Shown here: positions 1-5,020 of the stretch, in pieces
Layout of the letters: each line of letters opens with the position of its first letter
How positions within the stretch are numbered: the first letter of the stretch is position 1
Assembly: GCA_963803015.1 (NCBI GenBank)
Contig: CAWDKV010000008.1
Coordinates: 1-6,323 of the forward strand
Reading direction: 5' to 3'
Origin: Berkiella sp963803015
Lineage (GTDB): Bacteria > Pseudomonadota > Gammaproteobacteria > Berkiellales > Berkiellaceae
DNA length: 6,323 nt
Notes under the pieces: model-generated
What the model saw: the letters and a program-made list of their open reading frames with translations, nothing else
What the model was told of the DNA's origin: nothing
The model's database searches: none
Made by a program: the position numbers and the translations under genes

Positions 1-75
1 CCTGTTATTTCACTTCCTCTGCTTACAATGGTACTTGAAAAAAGCTTAAGGATTCGTCATAAAGCAATAAGTTAG
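1..75 (+). CDS. C-terminal end of an unidentified protein (partial at window edge)
   Basis: Reading frame 1 is open from the first base to a TAG at 73-75 and gives 24 residues beginning PVISLPLLTMVLEKS and ending in a basic tail, RIRHKAIS. The hydrophobic stretch followed by a positive tail is what the last membrane segment of an integral membrane protein often looks like, but 24 residues are too few to name a family. The other two plus frames close earlier. The stop lies 25 bases from the convergent end of the DUF5681 gene. This may be the chromosomal gene bordering the element, though that is inference. Confidence 0.4.
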   Translation, partial: PVISLPLLTMVLEKSLRIRHKAIS

Positions 76-100
76 TCAAGATTCAGTATCAATTTCTCTT

Positions 101-529
101 TTATGCATTGCTATTCCTATATTGTAAAATTTGCTCAATAACTGACATGTTATTTGTTGGGTTGCATGTTTCGATTAATTTTCGATTTGCTTCTACTACA
201 ATCATGATAGATTTTGCCTGTGCTGGAGTGATTTCATTATTGGATAGAGCACCTAAAATGTTTTGGCTAAAAGTGAACAACTCTTCTTTATTTTGAATTT
301 TGCGTTTTAATGGTTTTAAATTCAAAGTTTCATCTGATGGCTTTGCAGGAAGCATGCGTTCGAGAAATAATCGAAGCATCGCTTCGTTGCCATTAAGAGC
401 AAGATTAATTGCAGTCTCAAACAACGCTTCTTTATGCGGATCGACTAATTTATTAAATAGTTGTTGGCGGTATCCTGTGCCTTTAGGACGGCCATGAGGG
501 TTACCACTTTTACCACTTTTGAAGGTCAT
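101..529 (-). CDS. DUF5681 domain-containing protein
   Basis: This is an intact gene of 142 residues. Its N-terminus, MTFKSGKSGNPHGRPKG, is the hallmark of the DUF5681 family: a short basic segment with an SGNPxGRPKG core, usually followed by a mostly helical region. Proteins of this family are common in phages, satellites and integrative elements; their role is not established, although the basic N-terminus suggests nucleic-acid contact. The start is placed at the ATG at 527-529 because AAGGAG (complement of 538-543) sits 8 bases upstream. An in-frame GTG three codons earlier would overlap that ribosome binding site. The gene lies downstream of the replication genes but has its own predicted promoter and a possible operator. 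It is the only long gene in the window without a frameshift. Confidence 0.85.
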   Translation of the reverse strand: MTFKSGKSGNPHGRPKGTGYRQQLFNKLVDPHKEALFETAINLALNGNEAMLRLFLERMLPAKPSDETLNLKPLKRKIQNKEELFTFSQNILGALSNNEITPAQAKSIMIVVEANRKLIETCNPTNNMSVIEQILQYRNSNA

Positions 530-537
530 GATTAACA

Positions 538-543
538 CTCCTT
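538..543 (-). promoter_or_regulatory. Ribosome binding site for the DUF5681 gene
   Basis: On the minus strand this reads AAGGAG, 8 bases before the ATG at 529. It decides the start, because the alternative GTG at 538 would leave no room for ribosome binding. Confidence 0.75.
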
Positions 544-545
544 GT

Positions 546-570
546 CTTGTTATTTACAATCAATAACAAG
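546..570. repeat. 9-bp inverted repeat, candidate operator
   Basis: CTTGTTATT (546-554) and AATAACAAG (562-570) are perfect inverted arms with a 7-base spacer. The repeat covers the predicted transcription start of the DUF5681 gene and lies just upstream of its ribosome binding site, which suits a repressor site. The binding protein is unknown. Confidence 0.4.
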
Positions 571-573
571 TGT

Positions 574-602
574 TGAATATCTTAAGTCTGTACCAACCTC
601 AA
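574..602 (-). promoter_or_regulatory. Predicted promoter of the DUF5681 gene
   Basis: Minus strand: TTGAGG (complement of 597-602) and TATTCA (complement of 574-579) are separated by 17 bases. The match to a sigma-70 promoter is moderate. Transcription would begin near 567, about 38 bases before the start codon. Confidence 0.35.
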
Positions 603-657
603 TTTTGTACTATCTCACATTAATACAATAATTTTTTAAAAACTGGTCTTAGGGGAA

Positions 658-698
658 CTGCCAAAACTGACGAAAGTAGGTTTTGTCAGTTTTGGCAG
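658..698. repeat. Strong hairpin: 18-bp stem, 5-base loop
   Basis: The arms 658-675 and 681-698 are inverted repeats matching at 17 of 18 positions (the outer 14 are perfect; the exception is a G/T pair), around the loop GTAGG. The hairpin lies 35 bases past the DUF3987 stop and about 130 bases before the DUF5681 start. On the minus strand it is followed by TTCCCC rather than a T run, so it is not a standard intrinsic terminator. It could be an mRNA 3' stem, a protein-binding site, or an origin or transfer-origin element of the mobile element. Confidence 0.75.
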
Positions 699-732
699 CT
701 TAAGTTTCGAGCGAGTTTCAATTAATCTAACT

Positions 733-2206
733 TTACTCTGTATATTGAGGATGCCACCAATATTGAGTAGTGGAGCGCCCTCCGAATTCAGTCGTGGGTA
801 TTTCAGCTGGCCTTAAATGGTAATACTCAACTAGCCATTCTAGCGCCTCATTGACTGAGTTCGTATTATCTAAACCAGACCAACCTTTGCGTTGCACTTC
901 TCTTGCTGTGAAAGGATTAGGCAGCTTACTTTTACGCTTAAGAAGTAAATGTGCACCCGCTATCCCTAGGTTGCCCCCAATACTATAAAGGCGTTCCGCA
1001 TGGCTTTTTAGGTAATCTGCCCACGTTAAAGCTCTAAGAGTAGCTATTTCATCTACTGCTTCATTCCCACCATCTACAAGTTCAAACAAGAGAGCTAAAC
1101 TAGCTATGGTTTGTGGCATCTTCAACAGGTGACTTTCCATCGCGGGATATAGACATTCTGTGCGTGCAGCTGCTTGATTTCTTTCCATCCATTGAATAAA
1201 TAGTTTTTGGGCTGCTGGTGTAAATCGAAAGTAGGGAGGCTCTCCACTTTCGGTTTTAAAACTCAAAGCATGTAGCCTTGAAAAAGCATCATAGTATCGT
1301 GTGCGAGCAATGGCATTAGGTGCACGATCTATCCAGTGCCAACTCCCGAAGTCATCAGGCCACACGGTTAACTGAAGACGTTGAACCAAGCCATCATCAG
1401 CGGTTCCACTCATTGCTCTGCGCACTAGAGGGACTATTTTGCTAGGTTGAATTCCACCAATCACTGATAAGGTGCAGTTTTTAATCTCAATCGTTCCTCG
1501 ACCTATTCGGTCAAAAACATATTTTCCATTACCATCAAAGCATTCAAGATAAAATGCACGATCTCCCTGATGCTCTTCTTCTGCAAGTTTTGCGAGCCAA
1601 CCTGACATTTCATCTCTTACCAAGATTAATCCATTAGGATTTTGTTTGAATAGCTCACCCAGCTTTTCTACAGACGTATCATTTACTACCAATCGATGGC
1701 GAGTAGGTAGGGGCTCAACAAAGTAAGATTGCTGTAATTTCTCTAGAGCACCCTTGCGATCACCATTTTTTGCCAATTTTTTTACTTTATTTTTGGTGTC
1801 TGTTTTATCAAGATCGGCCAAATCCTTTTCAGCCATATACCGTATTTTGTCAGTGGCATATTGTTTAGCGGCCTCAGCTTCTATTTGCTCTAATGGTTTC
1901 AAAGCCTCTTTCATGCTTGGGACTCTTCATTGCTGATGGACGCCCAATTAGTGCACCCCATTGATTAGGTGTCACAGTCCAATCATCATGCTGTTTTGGG
2001 CGCATCAACACCTTGCGCCCTAGAACAGCAGCTAAGCCACAAATTGCAGATACAGCTACAAAATCAGGAGAGCTTTGTTGTCGGTCTGCTATGTCTAGCA
2101 CATATTCTCTAATTGATTCTGGTAACATTTCGGCATCAAAGGGCATTACACTTGATATTGGATCCGGAAGGGGCTTAGGATAATCATTCACTTGCTGCAC
2201 ATTCAT
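733..2206 (-). pseudogene. DUF3987 helicase-like ATPase, frameshifted
   Basis: Two overlapping minus-strand frames join into a protein of about 490 residues. The first frame (from ATG 2204-2206) gives residues 1-96 and ends in the P-loop-like GRPSAMKSP. The second starts SMKEALKPLEQIEAEAAKQ and runs to the stop at 733-735. One surplus base near 1917-1921 causes the break. The frames join exactly inside the family motif, where homologues read GRPxxMKSPxxxEALKPL. Other ATPase features are a Walker B-like GLILVRDEMSGW, a sensor-like TLSVIGGIQPSK and GLVQRLQL near an arginine-finger position. DUF3987 proteins are thought to act as the helicase partner of a Toprim primase in mobile-element replication, and such a gene lies directly upstream. 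The start has a poor ribosome binding site and a TAG immediately before it, so a start further upstream through another frame is possible. Confidence 0.85.
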
Positions 2207-2312
2207 CTAAACAACTTCGTACAGCTGCTATTCCGTCCTTGTTAGGGGTGCGGATACATTCTGAAGCTTCATTTTGTGTTTTTGAGTCAATTTCAGCTAT
2301 GTCAAAGCTCAT
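2184..2312 (-). CDS. Possible 42-residue ORF, or lost N-terminus of the DUF3987 protein
   Basis: An ATG at 2310-2312 overlaps the stop of the Toprim gene in an ATGA arrangement, typical of coupled translation. The frame gives 42 residues beginning MSFDIAEIDSKTQNEASE and closes at 2184-2186. It overlaps the first codons of the DUF3987 gene in another frame. I do not recognise the sequence. DUF3987 proteins often have a short acidic N-terminal extension before the PxPLPDP segment, so this may be the real start of that protein, cut off by a further frameshift near 2190-2206. It could equally be a small overlapping gene. Confidence 0.35.
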   Translation of the reverse strand: MSFDIAEIDSKTQNEASECIRTPNKDGIAAVRSCLDECAASE

Positions 2313-3223
2313 ACCCCTAACTCCTTACTATGCTCTAACCAGCAGGCAAGGTCGTTAAAATCACTTAGTGAAATAGGTGCATTTTTTGGCCATTTGGGAG
2401 TTATGAATAATGCAGCAGCAGCCAAGGCGGCATTTTGTCCTTTGATTACACCTTGATTACATTCGGCTTGCCTATCATCATCGGCACAAATAATAATCTT
2501 TGTCATTTGATACCGACATCGAACTGCGACAGCCACAGCCTTTAAGTTCCCTGCATCAATAGCCGCAATTACACAAGCTTCTGGGTATGCTTGTGCCAAT
2601 GTTGCTCCTGTTGCATACCCTTCGCAGATTAGAATTACTGATGCTGAAAATGAACCATGTATTAGGATAAAGTTTCCTTGCTTTGCTCCTCCTGAAAGCA
2701 AAAATTTTTTACCGTCGTTATATATGAATTGTAAACTACATATCTGACTATCAAAATTAACTATGGGAAGTATTAGCGACTTACCTCGCTGACGTGCAAT
2801 GTAAGGTAAAATGTGCTTTTTAATTAAATAAGAATGTTGTAAATTTGCAGGTTTAGCAGCTTGCCAAATCCGAAGGGCACGTTCAGCAGCGCTTCGATGC
2901 TCAATTGCTTTTGCTTTTTCACGTTTACTGCATGCATCCTTCAATCTGTAGAGATGTTCTTTCCATTCTTTTTGAGACATCCTACCTTGTGTTTTTGCAC
3001 ACCATTTGTATGATGTGCCTATTTTCCAGCTACCAAAGCCCCCAATTCGCTATACCGTTAATATAAGACATACCAGCCGTTTTTGGTTCCTGGTCGATCT
3101 CCTTGAATATGGTAACGTTGAAGAATTCCAGCAGCGTAAATAGTAGCTGGGGGAGGGATCTCTTTCAATCATTGCTCCCCTGAACTGTTCCTCAATTGAA
3201 TCTAATGAGTTAAAATGGCTCAT
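2309..3223 (-). pseudogene. Toprim domain primase-type protein, frameshifted near its N-terminus
   Basis: Joining four segments gives about 305 residues, the usual size of these mobile-element primases. The start MSHFNSLDSIEEQF (ATG 3221-3223) has GGAG 7 bases upstream. Three breaks follow: a surplus base near 3160, two missing bases in a TA repeat near 3061-3066, and a surplus base in or beside the G run at 3039-3043. The pieces read IPPPATIYAAGILQRYH, then INGIA, then GFGSWKIGTSYKWCAK, an order known from the N-terminal domain of this family. From 3040 to the stop the frame is clean. It holds the Toprim motifs LICEGYATGATLAQA (catalytic Glu) and IIICADDDRQ (metal-binding Asp residues), then SLSDFNDLA near the end. 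The likely role is primer synthesis for element replication together with the DUF3987 ATPase. The ORF starting at 2980 is an internal Met, not the real start. Confidence 0.85.
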
Positions 3224-3279
3224 AAGCTTTCTCCATATGAGCTCATTGGTGGTCTATGAATCCCTGCAAAAGATGACAT
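3220..3279 (-). CDS. Possible 19-residue ORF coupled to the Toprim gene
   Basis: ATG at 3277-3279 follows GGAGGG at a short spacing. The frame encodes MSSFAGIHRPPMSSYGESL and stops in an ATGA overlap with the Toprim start at 3223. Its strong ribosome binding site and overlap favour translation, perhaps as a coupling leader. It could also be a remnant of a longer gene or an N-terminal extension of the Toprim protein lost by frameshift. No family is recognisable. Confidence 0.3.
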   Translation of the reverse strand: MSSFAGIHRPPMSSYGESL

Positions 3280-3305
3280 AAGCCCTCCATGAGCTTATGC
3301 ATTAC

Positions 3306-3486
3306 TTACTTCAGACTATTAGCCCAGCTTTCTAATTCCTTTTCTCAGATACATTGCACGCTTACCAAGTAGTGACTTAGGCTTTGGAAAAGTTGACAGT
3401 TTTGCCAATTCATAAAATTTAGTATTCCCTACGCCTAATATTTTTTGAGCTCGTTTGGGATATACCAACAATGGTTCTTCGTTCAT
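3306..3486 (-). pseudogene. AlpA/excisionase-type HTH protein, frameshift near its C-terminus
   Basis: ATG at 3484-3486 has GAGG (complement of 3492-3495) 5 bases upstream. The frame encodes 55 residues to a stop at 3319-3321: MNEEPLLVYPKRAQKILGVG, then NTKFYELAKLSTFPKP, then LLGKRAMYLRK. This is the winged helix-turn-helix pattern of AlpA, HTH_17 and excisionase proteins. The last residues, GIRKLG, do not fit. Removing one G at 3338-3339 gives ELESWANSLK and a stop at 3306-3308, which is the usual family ending (K-x-[DE]-[IL]-x-x-W). The break therefore removes only the terminal helix. Such proteins regulate integration, excision and early operons of satellites and prophages. This one is first in the minus-strand block leading to the primase genes, 83 bases from the Toprim start (3223), with the 19-residue ORF in between. 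Confidence 0.8.
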
Positions 3487-3548
3487 AAATGCCTCACTAA
3501 AATTAATGACTTCTTATTTCGAATCGTTCTCAGGAATTCGATAGAGGG

Positions 3549-3576
3549 ATTATAAATAGTGAAGAATCAATCCAAA
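3549..3576 (-). promoter_or_regulatory. Predicted promoter of the AlpA-primase operon
   Basis: The minus strand has a perfect -10 hexamer TATAAT (complement of 3549-3554) and a weak -35 candidate TTTGGA (complement of 3571-3576) with 16 bases between. Transcription would begin about 55 bases before the AlpA start. A weak -35 fits a promoter needing an activator. Confidence 0.45.
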
Positions 3577-3611
3577 TAATAGCGACGTAAGATTTAAAAT
3601 GGGCATGCGTC

Positions 3612-3640
3612 TCGATTAATTGATTTTATCAATCAATCGA
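3612..3640. repeat. 13-bp inverted repeat upstream of the AlpA promoter
   Basis: TCGATTAATTGAT (3612-3624) and ATCAATCAATCGA (3628-3640) pair at 12 of 13 positions around a TTT loop. Neither side continues into a T run, so a terminator is unlikely. It lies about 35 bases upstream of the predicted -35 and could bind a regulator or recombination protein. Confidence 0.5.
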
Positions 3641-3952
3641 CTAACACTTTATGTAGGTTTTATCAACATCCTTGGGTTCCGTAACAAGGGAATGCGTCAT
3701 ATTTGAGATGAATAGAAGTGCTTAGATAATGCGCAGAAACATGATACGCCATAAATCATTTGTTGTATAGTCTCTTAAATACTGTAGTCATTTCCCCTGA
3801 TACAGACTTAATTTTAGGCAATTAAAGATAGGCCGACAATTATTCATAGGAATATACAAATATCTAGCTTTAATCCAAAAATCATTTGGGATATTTATGT
3901 TTGGCTGGCTTAAACGGTTATTTAAAAATCGTTGAAAAGAGAAAATTTATCC

Positions 3953-4716
3953 ATGGTAGATTCTTTAGAATATGAAGAAAGATTGGTTGCTTATATTGAC
4001 ATTATTGGTTGGCAGGATGTTATTAACAGAGACATAAATAAGATTGACGATAACGTTTTGAGAGCGGATAAATTCTTAGACATCAGTTTGAGCCTCAAAC
4101 CAAACAATTCAAGGAAAAAATAAAAGCCAAAGTTAAAGGCGGCTGGGTTAATCCGCTTTATCAAAGTGTAGAATGCTCTATTTTTTCAGACAATCTTGTT
4201 ATATCCACACCGATATCGAGCGAAAAACGTATTATTGATTCGATTGGGGAAGTTTGCCAAAAATTACTTGCATTAGGCTTTTTAACTCGAGGGGGAATTG
4301 TTATTGGTAATGTGTACCATAAAGAAAATTATATTTTTGGTCCAGCGCTTAATGAAGTTGTTGCTTTAGAAAAAGAAGCAATTTTTCCAAGAATAATATG
4401 TAGTCCAACTTTAATGTTGAAATCAAAAAAATGGAAGAACCCAATGTCAGAATTGGTACTAACAGATAGTTTAGGGCGAGATGTAGTCAATCTTTTTATT
4501 AAACCATGTGAACTTGAAGAAGATGATGATACAACTTATGATGAAGTACTCTAAATAACAGAAATCAAAAATTTGATTGACCAAAATATTCATAACTTTC
4601 CGAAATACAAAGAATGCCAAAAACCTCGAAAAATGGGATTTTTTCATGAAACACTTAATGGGCTCTATGCTGGAGAAGTCAGAGAGTGTTTACTGAACTG
4701 TGTCAATCTGAAGTAA
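3953..4716 (+). pseudogene. Class III nucleotidyl-cyclase-like protein, broken and truncated by an IS
   Basis: Three in-register segments make about 240 residues. The first (ATG 3953) carries EERLVAYIDIIGWQDVINR and ends near 4085, where one base is missing. The second, FEPQTKQFKEKI onwards, carries SIFSDNLVIS and then TRGGIVIGNVYHKENYIFGP followed by ALNEVVALEKEA and PRIICS. TAA at 4552-4554 is followed in the same frame by ITEIKNLIDQNIHNF to about 4682. The final codons to TAA 4714-4716 lie inside the IS end. The order YxDxxG, then SDN, then GGIxxG, then FGPAxNE recalls the two metal-binding Asp residues and the GIHxG and VNxAxR motifs of class III cyclases. However, the Arg of VNxAxR is absent. 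Function is unproven. Another start at 3897 (MFGWLKRLFKNR, stop 3933) may be the true N-terminus, lost by frameshift; it has a better ribosome binding site. Confidence 0.7.
4683..4705 (+). repeat. IS256-family terminal inverted repeat (transposase-distal end)
   Basis: Reads AGAGTGTT, then TACTG, then AACTGTGTCA. It matches the other IS end at 17 of 23 positions with identical spacing of the two conserved blocks. It lies inside the 3' part of the cyclase-like frame. Confidence 0.75.
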
Positions 4717-4720
4717 ATAA

Positions 4721-4742
4721 GCCGACGTTTTAATGCGTCGGC
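4721..4742 (-). terminator. Probable intrinsic terminator of the IS transposase
   Basis: GCCGACG (4721-4727) and CGTCGGC (4736-4742) form a perfect 7-bp GC-rich stem with an 8-base loop. On the minus strand the stem is followed by TTATTTACTT. That fits termination of the transposase transcript about 20 bases inside the IS end. On the plus strand the following sequence is less T-rich. Confidence 0.5.
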
Positions 4743-4801
4743 ACTATATTATTCAATTTCTTAGTAAAATGCCACAAGTATTTTAATTTCAAACATAGGA
4801 T

Positions 4802-4880
4802 CCGTCATCGCGAAGGAGCGCAGCGACTGTGGCGATCCAGATCTGGACTGCTTGGCCACTAAAGTTCCTTGCAGAGACGA
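4802..4880. repeat. Short dispersed intergenic repeat (REP/MITE-like)
   Basis: The segment begins CCGTCATCGCGAAGGAGCGC and ends CCTTGCAGAGACGA. Its ends are imperfect inverted copies (cgtc...gaagg against ccttg...gacga). The 12-bp palindrome TCCAGATCTGGA lies at 4836-4847. Sequences of the form CGTCATxGCGAxGGAGCGxAGCGAC are well known as multicopy intergenic repeats in several bacteria. The GC content is visibly higher than the surrounding sequence. It sits between the transposase stop and the IS end, suggesting insertion into the IS or acquisition with it. Confidence 0.55.
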
Positions 4881-4907
4881 AATTTTTATTGATCTTGAAT
4901 AAATCAT

Positions 4908-4992
4908 GGCTGCTTACCCACAGGGCCCACAGGCGGCGTAGGAGCTAATTCAAAGGGCTCTACTTGCCTATGGACTTGTGGATAAGCAGCCC
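4908..4992. repeat. 85-bp inverted-repeat-ended element with possible TCAT target duplications
   Basis: The ends GGCTGCTTACCCACA (4908-4922) and TGTGGATAAGCAGCC (4977-4991) are inverted copies matching at 14 of 15 positions. TCAT stands immediately outside both ends (4904-4907 and 4993-4996), as a short target duplication would. The inside is GC-rich and encodes nothing. The right arm contains TGTGGATAA, the complement of the consensus DnaA box TTATCCACA; the left arm has a one-base variant. It looks like a non-autonomous miniature element. Confidence 0.55.
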
Positions 4993-5020
4993 TCATTATC
5001 GCGAAATTAAACAGGGAATT

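Larger units (their letters stand above)
3503..3896. other. 394-bp region with no recognisable gene
   Basis: I checked both strands for integrase, tRNA and small-protein remnants and saw none; all frames close quickly. The only structures are the predicted AlpA promoter, the 13-bp inverted repeat at 3612-3640, and whatever promoter serves the divergent cyclase-like gene, for which I find no convincing hexamers. Confidence 0.6.
4717..5020. other. Non-coding interior of the IS between its end and the transposase stop
   Basis: These 304 bases hold no gene. They contain the terminator-like stem at 4721-4742, an AT-rich stretch at 4743-4800, and the two short repeats at 4802-4880 and 4908-4992. 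The remainder is probably the original IS 3' non-coding DNA. Confidence 0.6.

Noticed and set aside
108..497. Plus-strand open frames opposite the DUF5681 gene (108-296 and 300-497)
   Set aside because: They lie fully inside a recognised minus-strand gene and have no ribosome binding site or family resemblance.
527..538. GTG at 538 as the DUF5681 start
   Set aside because: It overlaps the AAGGAG ribosome binding site that serves the ATG at 529, and the family N-terminus starts at MTFKSG.
1754..1936. 60-residue plus-strand open frame
   Set aside because: It is antisense to the DUF3987 gene with low-complexity hydrophobic content; a shadow frame.
3518..3525. TTCGAATC, resembling a tRNA T-loop and hence a possible attachment-site core
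   Set aside because: No T-arm stem, acceptor stem or second copy is visible in the window; eight bases alone are not evidence.
3897..3935. 12-residue ORF MFGWLKRLFKNR as a leader peptide
   Set aside because: It is more likely the original N-terminus of the cyclase-like protein cut off by a frameshift; no attenuator structure follows it.
4977..4985. DnaA box as evidence of a replication origin
   Set aside because: Only one perfect box is present and it coincides with the end of an inverted-repeat element; there is no box cluster or AT-rich unwinding region linked to the primase genes.
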